Below are positions 31,199 through 64,000 of a DNA stretch of 64,000 nt, in pieces (the stretch's first letter is position 1; each line of letters opens with the position of its first letter). The stretch is from Pogona vitticeps (taxonomy: Eukaryota > Chordata > Lepidosauria > Squamata > Agamidae), in assembly GCF_051106095.1 (NCBI RefSeq), contig NC_135783.1, positions 191,257,447 to 191,321,446 of the forward strand. The letters run 5' to 3'. The notes below the pieces were generated by a model that saw only the letters and a list, made by a program, of their open reading frames with translations, did no database searches and was not told where the DNA came from. The position numbers were made by a program, and so were the translations under genes.

Positions 31199-34100
31199 GT
31201 AAGTAGATTTTTCTATTGGTGAAGATATTGTTTTAGGTGCTGTTTAGAATTTTTTTTTCCGCAGAATGGGATGTTTTACACCTTTGGAGTTGTATATCCA
31301 CACAAAACTGGAACTACAGTGTAGCCATTCTATGGTATTTCCACTTGAACAAAACCCTGAAGTTTAAGCCACTTGCCATGTGCAGAGTTTTCTTAACAAA
31401 CAAAAAACAAACAAGACAAAATCTGATCCGATAAATCTATTTCTTTTTGTCATTGGGTTGGTTGGTTGGTTTTTTGTCCCAGCCAGTGTAATTTATGGAG
31501 TTTAAAAAAATGTCCCATTTGATGAATTTGGGAAATCATGATGTAGATAAAGTAAAAAAGCACATGCTCTGGTGATTCTTGGTATTTTGGATCCAGGTTG
31601 TAGGGGCAGGAGGTGGAAGAGACCCATGGGAATTCTCAGTAGTGCTGGGAAATAAAAGAAAAGCATTTGAAACTCTAACCACAAATCTCACTTTAATGTA
31701 AACCCACTCTTAAGTCTATTGGAACATTGGAGGTAGAAAATACCCATCAAATCATTTACTGCCTTTTTTCAAAATCCTGGTGCATTGGAGTTACATATCA
31801 ATCTTTTCTTTTAAGTATGTGCTAAAATATTTAAATATGTTGATCCTTAAACATTTAGTCTGATAGAAAATCCAGGTTCTTTAAGGGTTAGTTTCTACCC
31901 AAATATACTTTGAAATTATTATTATTAATTTTTTTTTGGTACTTGAGTCTTAAAATGTCCCATTTCACAATCGAGTTAAATGGATTGCAGTGTAAGCACT
32001 TAATGAATAAAAGAGGTAAAAAGAGGGTGGTGGTGGTGGAAATAAGTCATGTATTAAAATCTTAATTTGTATCGTTCATGTAAAATGTTGAAACAGCAAC
32101 AGAAAGTGCTTTCTTAAAATGCATCGTATGAAATCTTGCATAGTTGAGCTTTGGGCGGCCTCTAGAGAAAGCATTCGACAATATTTGACCCATTATTTTA
32201 AAAACATGTCTTGGTACAGCGGTATATTTTGCTAGACAAGAGGATGATTTCTGAAGTGGGTACTCTGATTTTAATGAACAGATAGTTCATATTAGGATTC
32301 TTCCCCTGATTGATATGTGCAGCTCTTAGGGTGTTTCTGGACTGATATGTGAGAATCAGTGGCTTTCGTCATCTGTGGAAACTAATAGGCAGGCTGTATA
32401 TGGCAGAATAGGCCCTTCCTGTCCTAGTTGATGAACAATCTCATTTTCGATCAGTTGGCTCTCCAGAGTGCTCTTGAAGAGTAGGCCCACAAAGTGCATG
32501 GTGGTGACAGCCAGCCTTTCAGGTAACAACGATAAACGTTGGTCGTGAGATCCCTGGGCCAGCAGAAAATACTTTAAAAAAAAGACTGATGAGAACACAT
32601 GGAACTAGGGTCAGGCACTTAGGCGTAATAACTGGGGGAACTGTGCGTGGAAGTTGGGGGGGAATAATGCTCTGAAAACCAAATGGATAAAAACAGGCAA
32701 TAAGTGTATAGCGTAAATAGTTAAACACAAAGCAACCTCTCATCTCAGATAAGTGATAAAGCCTCTGGAATTTAGCTTGCAGTGTGTGCTCAGCTGCTTA
32801 AAAGGCCTCCCATGTGTGGGATTTAAATATAAGTACAAGACCTCAGTCAGCAGAGGAGAGAGGAGAGTTAGGTGCCTTTGGCATTTTCAAATGATGTTTC
32901 TGCTCAGTAGTATCCTGTGCACATGACAGGGGAATGAGGGTATACATTGCAGCCATCTTGCACCCCACAGGAGAAGACTTGAAGCAGAGGAGGGCAGCCC
33001 TCCAAGATGGCTTTTACAGAGCCTTGCCCCCACACCCCCTGCCACCACTGATTCCTGTTACAGTGGTGCCTCGTTAGATGATGATAATCCATTCCACTGA
33101 AATCGCTGTTTAGCGAAATCATTGTCTAGCAAAAAGCATTTCCCTATTGGAATGCATTGAAACCTGTTTAATGTGTTCCAATGGGGAAGAATCGTTGTTG
33201 TCTAGCGAAGATCGGCCATAGGAAAGCCGCTTTGCGAACCGCCGATCAGCTGTTTAAATAGCTGTCTTGTGAAGCTTAGGTCCCGAAAACACCTGTTTTG
33301 CGAGCGCAGAGGGAGCTGTCAAAATCGTTGTCTAGCGAAAATTGGTTTGCGAAGCAGGGACCAAACATTGTCCAGTGAAATTCCCCCATAGGAATCACTG
33401 TTTTGCGAATCGCTATAACGATCGCAAAAAGTCAATGTCTAGCAAAAAAACTGTCATGCGGGGTAACTGTACAAGATTAACAGGTTGTGGTGAGCATTAC
33501 CAAAAGCTGCTCAAAACCCGAAAAGGTCCCTCAGAATATCGTAAATCCCTTTGACCTCTAAAGGAGCATCAGCCAGAATATTGTTATCGACTTATGCTTG
33601 TATAAGGAAACCGTGTTAACACTTGGTAGCAAGTTGTTTCTCCTTGGAGGCAGATGCTGTGTACCTCCCTCCCTATTTTGTTTATTTTCAGAACAGGTGG
33701 AATTGTTCCTGTGGTCGCTCAACAACTTCACCAGGAAAACATTGCAAGGATAGTACAACAAGCCCTCTCCGCCAGTGGGGTTTCTATGGAGGAGCTCTCG
33801 GCCATTGCAACAACGGTCAAACCAGGCATTGGTTTAAGTCTTGAAGTTGGATTGGCATATAGTTTACAACTGTTGAAAAAATACAAAAAACCTTTCATCC
33901 CCATCCATCATATGGAGGCACATGCCCTTACTATTAGACTGATCCACCCTATAGAGTTTCCATTCCTCGTACTACTGCTATCTGGAGGTCATTGCATATT
34001 GGCAGTAGCGCAAGGAATTTCAGATTTTCTTCTCCTCGGACAAACATTGGACACTGCACCAGGGGATGTATTGGATAAGGTAATTCTTCTCATCTGACTC

Positions 34101-37100
34101 AGTTTTGCAGGACTATTATTTTCTGCAACATAGAGAACCCTGTTTCTCCCCCCCCAATAAGCCCCACACGTACAGGTGTGCAGCCGGTCTTCCTTTCTGA
34201 GGGGATGAGGACACTGCTGTTTCTGTACAATTTGTGCCATTTCCCCTTTCTTGCCTGGCTACACGATGGCTTGTATGGCATCCCGTTTTGCCGACACAGA
34301 GGCCCAGTTCAAATAGAATGAAATAAAATAATCTCACCCAATAAAACATGACATATTGGGCTTTAAATCTACCTTGGGTCCAAGTGAATCGTCTTATCCC
34401 TTCCTTAGCATATCTGACTTTGATAATTCTATTCAAATGCACTTAAACCACAATTTCCCCTTATCTCTGAGATTGGTTGCCTGTGCTTAATCTCTGCTGA
34501 CTAGCAAGGGTGTCAGATCCGGGGAAGGATGTGAGCTGGGCACTCTGACATGAAATGCTTTCTTGGTTCCACAAACTGTGGTTTATTGTCCTAATTTTGC
34601 TACATCTGAACTGCACCATAGCTACATTTCAATGATCGCACAGTGGAGCTGCTCGGTAACACACACTCATGCTTGGACTTGATATCCAGGTACAGTGGTG
34701 CCTCGCATTACAACGTTAATTCATTCCAGCAAAATCACTGTAGAATGAAAACTTAATGCGAAAATAAAAAGCCAATTGAAACGATTGAAACCCCTTTATT
34801 GTGTTCCAGTGGGCTGGAAACTCACCGTCCAGCAAAGATCCTCCATAGGGCGTCCATTTTTGGTCCCTGTGCAGCGAGGAATCCATCCCAGAAAACAGCG
34901 GGGAGCCATTTTATTTACCCGGTGGCCATTTTGAAACCCGATGATCAGCTGGAGGAAAATCGTCACTTTGCGAAGAATCGGTTCCCGAAGCAGGGAACCG
35001 ATCATCGCAAAGCAAAAAAAACCCCAAAAAACCACTCAGACCATCGTTTTGCGATCGCAATCATCATAATACGGGACAATCGTAAAGCGAGGCACCACTG
35101 TAAATTCTCTCTGCATTCTCATGTACAAAATCATATCCCTTCTCCAAACAGTGGGCAACTAGAAAAACAGAGAAACCCTGTAAAGCAGAGGCGACAACTA
35201 GAGATGGGCACGAACCGCTGGTTCAACAGTTCATCACGATTTGTTCCCCAACTGAATGGCTGATCTGCAGTTTGGTACCCCACCCCCTCCAGTGGTCACC
35301 CACTCAGTGGCAGCACGGGGTCACCTGCTGGAGGGGATGGGGCGCCGAACCACAGATCAGCCATTCAACCAGGAAACAAACCCTGCCAAACCAGCAGTCC
35401 GTGCCCTTCTTGAGCTGCCACCTCTTCTTTACAGGGTTTCTCTGTTTATTATTGTTTTCTGGTGGCTTAAGAAAATACAGGATTCTGATTTCTGTTCTTC
35501 TTTGTTTCTCCCGTATCTTTTCTTTGTTTCAAAGTTAGCACAGAGACTGTATTTACGAAAGCACCCAGAGTGCTCTGACTTGAGTGGTGGACAAGCGATC
35601 GAACACATGGCCCAGCAGGGGAATAGGCTGCGGTATGAATTCACATCTCCCATGGAGAGGCATTTCAATTGCAACTTTTCCTTTTCTGGGCTACAAAGCC
35701 AAGTGGTGAGAGCGATTGAACAGGAAGAAAAGGCAGAAGGTATTTCCTAAAATAGTCCTAACACAAATTCAGAATGAGGTCCGTGGCACATATGCTTGGA
35801 AAATGCATTTCGTCGCAATTTCTACAGGTCTTCAGGAAGGTCAGCTCCTCTCCTGCGTCTCGGACCTTGCTGCAGCGATCCAACACACGTTAACCATTCA
35901 CATTATGAGGCGAACCCACCGGGCCATCCTCTTCTGCAAAGAAAAAGGGCTCTTGCCACAAAATAAGGCAACTTTGGTAAGAGCTTGTTACCTCTTTTAT
36001 ATTTCAGTAACACCATTTCTTCAGTACGATGGAACCAGATGTGCTTTCTAAGAACTGAAGGGCTCTTTGGGAAATCCACTCTTGCAGCACAGCTCATCTT
36101 GCTCAGCAAGATTTCTTGACCCTCTGCGTAACTTTTTAAAGGGGCCAGAGGGGCTGCTGTAGGTGAAAAAGGTTCGGGAAGCTCAAGCCCAGACAACATG
36201 ATATTTATTTGGAGAACTGTCGTCATTTAATAAGATGTTATCCTTTGTGGAATGTCGCATAGTAACTGGTTCCGTCTTAACTAATGAAGCAAAAAATAAA
36301 TCTTATCTATATAACACTTTTAAGCTAAGTGAATAGAATGATTTTGAGTAGAATAGCAATGATAATTGTGGCGGAACGCCCACGTTACTCCTGTCCATCA
36401 TATGAACCTCAAGTGCAGGAGCCTATGAGAGGACAGGAGGGGCAGAGTTAGAGTGACAGATAGAAAGGGAGAGAGATAGGGAATGGAAGTGGGAGAGTAA
36501 GGACTCTGAATTGAGAGAGTGAAGAGAGAGATTGGAAAGTTGGAGTGTTACAGACAATAAGAAAGAGAATTGTAAAGGGAACAAATCAAAAGAATAATCT
36601 AGATGCAGTCCTCTTGCCCCCAAAACTTTAGGATTTTGTGCTGGATTATTTATGTAGCAAAATTTACATTCTTGCATCAAAGTGATGCTGTCTCTTTTGG
36701 TAATGATGGCTAGTATGCTGTAAACCACCCAGAGTGGCTTTGCAACCAGATGGGTGGTATGAAAGTAAAATAAATACATATATACATACAGTGGTGCCTC
36801 GCTTAACGGCGATAATCCATTCCAGGAAAATCGCCGTTAAGCGAAAACATTGTAAAGCGAAAATAAAAAGTTCCAATGGGCTTAAAACTCACTGTCCAGC
36901 GAAGATCCTCCATACGGCGGCCATTTTCGCTGCCTGTATAGCGAGGAATCCATTCCTAAACACAGCGGGGAGCCATTTTATTTACCCGGCAGCCATTTTG
37001 AAACCGCCGATCAGCTGTTTAAAAGTCATTGTTTTGCGAAGAATCAGTTCCAGAAGCAGGGAACCGATCATCGCAAAGCGAAATTCCCCCATTTAGACCA

Positions 37101-38543
37101 TCGTTTTGCGATCGCAAAAAGATCATCGTAAAGCAGATTTGTTGTAATGCAGAGCAATTGTAAAGCGAGGCACCACTGTACATAAATGAACAGGACCATC
37201 TCACTTATTCTGAAATTGCCATAAAGAAGTGGTCTCCCGCTCCCACCTCCCATTTTATTGTGAGTAGTAGGACTGAGCTCTTGAAGTGGTAGTAGAGTCC
37301 CACTGACTTTCCGTGCTGGTTTCAGGTGGTTTCGGGAGGTGTTGCAAGTAATCAGTATATCCGCAAAGCTCTGCAGATGGTAGGAGATACCACTGGCACC
37401 ACCTTGCTATGTCCTCCTCCAAGGCTCTGCACTGACAATGGTGTCATGATCGCATGGTGAGCAAGAACGTTTTGAGTTTTGACTGAATTCCACAGTTAAT
37501 TTAGGTGGGGAGCATATAGTTTCTATATAGGAAGCCCTATGTAGGCTACATGTGTGATCTACATGTTTTGCAATATATACGTGCCCCTGATCATATTTCA
37601 TGTCTGTAATAGAGTACATTCATGACGTGTGCCACTGTCTGCATAAAATGCATAGGCCAGCTTTCCCAGATTGGCTTCTCTCCAAAAATGCTAGTCAGCA
37701 AGACTTGTAAATCCTGCCATGAAGGAGATTATAGTATTAACACATCTGGACAACATCATCAGGATTGGGAAGCCCAGCCTCCGTCATGTAATTTGCTTAA
37801 ACTGCTGTTTCAGCATCACTGTTTTGTGGAGAAAAAGCTGCCTATTGTTGTTTGGGCCAAAGGGCCAAAGAGGGTATTGTACACATTGAGACCATACTAC
37901 CTCCAGTTAAAGGATTTTAAAAGACTTGTATTGATCTTTGTCTAGAATGGATCGGGGGGGGGGGGGCGTTGCAGCTTTCCAGATACTCTTGGACAGCTGC
38001 TGTGCACACTCTGTGCTAGCAAAGGCTCATGGGAGGTGTAGTCCGGAGGGCTTCCCTTTGCCTGTCCTTATCATAGAGAGCTTGGCTGAAGATTGTTCCC
38101 TGTGTCAGGAATAGTGTACTGAATTCATTATGACATGACACAGAAGTGAAATTGTCTGTGAGAGGTATTTTACACAAATGCTCTTTCTTTCTACAGGAAT
38201 GGTGTTGAAAAGCTTCGTGCAGGATTAGGTATCTTACACAATGTGGAAAACATGAGATATGAAACAAAGTAAGTGTTATAACTGTTCCACCCGTTTTTTC
38301 CCCTCGCTTACATCCAGCATGCCTGGGGATTGCTGCATATGCAATTAAATTACAGTACGTATATAAGTACTTACAATATCAGTTGATGGATATGTACCTC
38401 CTATATTTTGTAATGTAACTATAAGGTCTTGTATATTAATTTAATTTTTTTAATTGTTTCTTAGAGCTCCTCTTGGAATTGATATATCGGAACATGTCAA
38501 AGAAGCATCCATCAGAGTGCCAACCCTAAAATTGACAATTTGA
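30945..38543 (+). CDS. OSGEPL1: OSGEPL1, mitochondrial tRNA t6A37 threonylcarbamoyltransferase (whole coding locus)
   Basis: Seven exons join in phase: 30945-31198, 33692-34079, 35535-35739, 35828-35976, 37326-37456, 38197-38268, 38465-38543. They give about 425 residues, against 414 in human. The protein is the Kae1/TsaD/Qri7 family enzyme that transfers the threonylcarbamoyl group to A37 of ANN-decoding mitochondrial tRNAs. Seen: [20 protein letters not shown] at the start of the ASKHA fold, the metal-binding HHMEAH motif, [21 protein letters not shown], and the [10 protein letters not shown] motif near the C-terminus. The first ~55 residues are basic and serine-rich with few acids, as in a mitochondrial presequence. 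No break is seen. The start codon is unresolved. Confidence 0.95.
31199..33691 (+). other. OSGEPL1: OSGEPL1 intron
   Basis: One Tigger-like MITE (33061-33469) lies near its 3' end. No other exon or known repeat is recognised from 31200 to 33050. Confidence 0.5.
33061..33469. mobile_element. Tigger-like MITE copy 6
   Basis: The left end is CAGTGGTGCCTCGTTAGA; the right end is altered (GGGGTAACTG). TA on both sides (33059-33060, 33470-33471). Length 409 bp. The interior repeats 'tctagcgaa' segments. Confidence 0.8.
33692..34079 (+). CDS. OSGEPL1: OSGEPL1 exon with metal-binding HHMEAH motif
   Basis: The acceptor is tttattttcag/AACAGG; the end is TTGGATAAG/GTAATT, phase 0. It encodes [20 protein letters not shown] through PGDVLDK and contains [12 protein letters not shown], whose two histidines bind the catalytic metal in the Kae1/TsaD family, and LLLSGGHC. 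Confidence 0.97.
34693..35100. mobile_element. Tigger-like MITE copy 7
   Basis: The ends are CAGTGGTGCCTCGC and GCGAGGCACCACTG, a perfect 14-bp inverted repeat, with TA on both sides (34691-34692, 35101-35102). Length 408 bp. It lies in an OSGEPL1 intron. Close in sequence to copy 8. Confidence 0.9.
35535..35739 (+). CDS. OSGEPL1: OSGEPL1 middle exon
   Basis: The acceptor is ttgtttcaaag/TTAGCA; the end is GCAGAAG/GTATTT, phase 1. It encodes [20 protein letters not shown] through EKAE. The [14 protein letters not shown] and CNFSFSGLQ segments match the vertebrate family. Confidence 0.95.
35828..35976 (+). CDS. OSGEPL1: OSGEPL1 exon
   Basis: The acceptor is tttctacag/GTCTTC after an 88-bp intron; the end is GCAACTTTG/GTAAGA, phase 0. 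It encodes [20 protein letters not shown] through LLPQNKATL, including [12 protein letters not shown], conserved with human. Confidence 0.95.
36700..36788 (+). repeat. L2-like LINE 3' tail interrupted by MITE
   Basis: The block 'gctgtaaaccacccagagtggctttgcaaccagatgggtgg' followed by an ataaataca tail is an L2-like 3' end. MITE copy 8 sits in its A-rich tail, so the MITE is younger than this LINE piece. Confidence 0.55.
36789..37178. mobile_element. Tigger-like MITE copy 8
   Basis: The ends are CAGTGGTGCCTCGCTT and AAGCGAGGCACCACTG (inverted, near perfect over about 20 bp). TA on both sides (36787-36788, 37179-37180). Length 390 bp. It lies in an OSGEPL1 intron within a LINE tail. Confidence 0.9.
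37326..37456 (+). CDS. OSGEPL1: OSGEPL1 exon with SGGVASN motif
   Basis: The acceptor is gctggtttcag/GTGGTT; the end is ATCGCATG/GTGAGC, phase 2. It encodes [20 protein letters not shown] through TDNGVMIAW. The GGVASN loop and DNG motif are nucleotide-site elements of the family. Confidence 0.96.
38197..38268 (+). CDS. OSGEPL1: OSGEPL1 penultimate exon
   Basis: The acceptor is tttctttctacag/GAATGG; the end is GAAACAAA/GTAAGT, phase 2. It encodes [20 protein letters not shown], matching human [13 protein letters not shown]. Confidence 0.95.
38465..38543 (+). CDS. OSGEPL1: OSGEPL1 last coding exon and stop
   Basis: The acceptor is ttgtttcttag/AGCTCC. It encodes [20 protein letters not shown] through KLTI and ends at TGA 38541-38543. 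The C-terminus has the same length as in human. Confidence 0.95.
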
Positions 38544-38630
38544 TATTTGATTTTTTTAAAAAAATACTTCAAATTTGCAGAATATGCCATAGAAGTTTCT
38601 TCCAGGATCATGTCCTCTTTAATTCATTAT

Positions 38631-38835
38631 GTCATAGAGTTGGAAGAGACCACTGAGACCATCCAGCCATGCAGGAACATCCATCAAAGTACCCCCGACA
38701 GATGGCCATCCAGCCTCTGCTTAAAAACCTCCAAAGGAGGAGACCCCCACCACCCTTCGAAGCAGCCTATTTCACTGCTGGACAGCTCTGACTGTCAGGA
38801 AGTTCTTCCCAATGTTCAGACGGAATCTCTTTTCC
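38631..38835 (-). repeat. CR1 LINE 3' fragment in OSGEPL1 3' UTR
   Basis: The plus strand reads 'gtcatagagttggaagagacc' and 'cctctgcttaaaaacctccaaagg', the reverse complement of a typical CR1 3' end. It lies 88 bp after the stop codon and before the first AATAAA, so it is probably transcribed in the 3' UTR. Confidence 0.8.
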
Positions 38836-39003
38836 GTATGTCATTGCATAGCAAGATTTTTGATACTATTTTAAAGAGAAAATCATGACATCAATATGAA
38901 AAATACACAGAAAACAGTGCAAGAGATTTGTAGTAACCTACATATTTTACCCTATTCCATAAAAGTGGGTATTTAAGGATTTGCCAACATTGCAAAGGAG
39001 TTC

Positions 39004-39009
39004 AATAAA
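39004..39009 (+). terminator. OSGEPL1: Likely OSGEPL1 poly-A signal
   Basis: The first canonical AATAAA after the OSGEPL1 stop, about 460 bp downstream. Confidence 0.4.
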
Positions 39010-39300
39010 GGGCTAAACTTAACTCATGAGAAGAGAAAGAAGGCAAGCCCCACTCCCTTCCAGCAGGATTAGTAGAAACAACTTGTGGAAGTAGAAGTTG
39101 GGGTGAGAAGATTCCATTTCTGGGCCCCGTCATTTGTGTACATGGTTACTTGGTTAGACTTGTTGACTGTGTAGCTTTAGTTATGGAAACAAATTAAAAT
39201 AATCATCTTTTTGGAATTGTCCACGCTATAAATATTTTTACTATATTACTATTTAGCACAATGTCTGACACAGTTATCCAAGTGTAACTTGATATGAGTA

Positions 39301-39734
39301 CAGTAGTGCCTTGCTTAACGGGCGCCCCGTTTAACGATGAATCCACATAGCGATGAAGATTTTGCGATCGCTTTTGCGATCACATTGCAGTGGTTTAGAT
39401 AGGAAAAAATTGCTTCATGATTATCGGTAACCTGTTTCGCTTACCGATTATCGCATAGCGATGATTTTCCAACAGCTGATCGGTGGTTCCAAAATGGCCA
39501 ACAGGTTAAAAAAATGGCCACCCGCTGTGTTTTTGCCCGGATTCCTCGCTTACCGGGCAGCAAAAATGGCGGCCGTATGGAGGATTTTCGCTTAAAGGTG
39601 AGTTTTAAGCCCATAGGAATGCGTTGAAGGGGTTTCAATGCATTCCTATGGGCTTTTTAAAACCTCATAGCGACGAAATCACTTTACAGCGATTTTTGCT
39701 GCACGGATTGTCATCGCTATGCAGGGCACCACTG
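39301..39734. mobile_element. Tigger-like MITE copy 9, between the converging genes
   Basis: The ends are CAGTAGTGCCTTGCTTA and ATGCAGGGCACCACTG, with TA on both sides (39299-39300, 39735-39736). Length 434 bp. It sits between the probable OSGEPL1 and ANKAR transcript ends. Confidence 0.85.
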
Positions 39735-39739
39735 TATGT

Positions 39740-40545
39740 CCATCATAATCCATCATTTTCAGTTTAAATACTAACGTGGGGAGTAGGAAACTTCTACAGG
39801 ATGCCACAAATTGAGAAGGAGAGAGCAGAAATAGTTCTTTACACAATTCTCCATTTCCAGCTTGACCCTTCAGGCCACACAGAAAAAGTACAAAATATAT
39901 TGTTATGTGATTATTTTAAGTGACTCCTCTTGAATATCGTACTCTACCAGTTAAAAAAGTGAAAGTTGGGATTGTCAAGATGCAATCTAGGGTCATCTGG
40001 CACTTTTAAAGTCCAGTTCGTTTCACCAGTTAAGGATGCATATGGGTTTCTCCCATTGAAATCAGTTATCCTTAAAGTTGCTTAACTTTCCCTGGATTCT
40101 GCTGCAAGCCTTTACATCTGTATCATGGGACAGTTAATCAGAATCCTATGTTAACTTTGGTTTTATACATCTGGTGCACATGCATTGTCTTCTAACAGGT
40201 AAATGGCACACTTTTGTATTGCAACACTATTTAGAAGAGGGCAAAACTGATTTGATGATTTTCCTGTATTGACCGTGCTGATTTTTAATGCAGAGTTGCT
40301 CAGTGTGTAGTCTCAGTATATCACTCAGAGGTACGCAGCACACAGACTCCATTAGGGTCTCATTTCCTAGTAAACTGCTTAGGTCTGCATCCTAAAACAC
40401 AATAAAGAATGTCATCATTATATGCTAATAAGACGATTTCTATAGGTAGCACTGCATGCTATGCAAGAAGTTTTGTTTGATCATTTCCAATACAACACCT
40501 AAGTCGCTTTTCAGACACAAATAATTACATGCAATTGCCAGTGCT
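39740..40545. other. Spacer between OSGEPL1 and ANKAR
   Basis: No exon, classified repeat or RNA gene is recognised. It separates the two convergent transcription units. Confidence 0.4.
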
Positions 40546-40551
40546 TTTATT
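40546..40551 (-). terminator. ANKAR: Likely ANKAR poly-A signal
   Basis: AATAAA on the minus strand, about 160 bp past the ANKAR stop codon at 40710. Confidence 0.45.
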
Positions 40552-40709
40552 CCCTATCACTTCAGCAAATACTTGCATTATCAATAAGACAGATTTTCTT
40601 CTTCCATCTTTGTGCAAAACTTGTGGAGCAGCAGTGATATTTATGATAGTGTGCTAAGGGTTAGCAGCACTTCCTGTTTTTCTTTCCTACTGCACCATAA
40701 CCACGATAG

Positions 40710-64000
<23,291 letters not shown>

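Noticed and set aside
34799-35263. 154-codon plus frame, and similar frames at 17192, 17960, 29170 and 33342
   Set aside because: They lie inside Tigger-like MITEs, which carry no gene; open frames come from repeated gcaaa/gcgaa words.

Overview
The window is nuclear DNA of a squamate reptile, most likely a lizard. The evidence is genes split by GT-AG introns plus the repeat content: a Sauria-type tRNA SINE, BovB and a second RTE-type LINE, CR1 and L2-like LINEs, Tc1, hAT and Tigger-like DNA elements, and long microsatellites. The species cannot be named from sequence alone.

Three protein-coding genes can be built exon by exon, in the order known from human 2q32. ORMDL1 (+) has a CpG-island promoter at about 1.1-1.96 kb and coding exons at 9038-9211, 16716-16867 and 19791-19926. 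OSGEPL1 (+) has a CpG island at about 23.9-24.6 kb and coding exons from 30945 to the stop at 38543. ANKAR (-) runs in from the right edge; sixteen exons are visible from 63059 down to its stop at 40710. OSGEPL1 and ANKAR converge tail to tail. The left CpG island probably also drives PMS1 on the minus strand, because PMS1 is ORMDL1's head-to-head neighbour in other vertebrates. No PMS1 coding exon lies inside the window.

The gene products act separately. ORMDL1 is an ER membrane regulator of serine palmitoyltransferase. OSGEPL1 is the mitochondrial enzyme for tRNA t6A37. ANKAR is an ankyrin/armadillo repeat protein of unclear function. They are linked by ancient synteny, not by a shared pathway.

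Most of the rest is mobile-element DNA. 1-9 kb: SINE, MITEs, two adjacent hAT elements sharing a target octamer, and an old L2-like LINE whose 3' end was split by a Tc1 element. 11-40 kb: nine copies of one TA-flanked MITE family, an L2-like LINE, a hAT element with a readable 8-bp target duplication, and a Penelope-like inverted pair with hammerhead-like cores. 41-64 kb: a young L2-like LINE in an ANKAR intron, a near-perfect ~95-bp palindrome, RTE/BovB fragments (one inside a Sauria SINE) and several microsatellites.

I found no CRISPR array, operon, endogenous retrovirus or coherent undescribed gene system. The best leads are structural: a GC-AG intron in ANKAR, a 47-bp ANKAR exon masked by a LINE reading frame, the large palindrome at 48.3-48.5 kb, the hammerhead-like pair, and the clustering of the MITE family.
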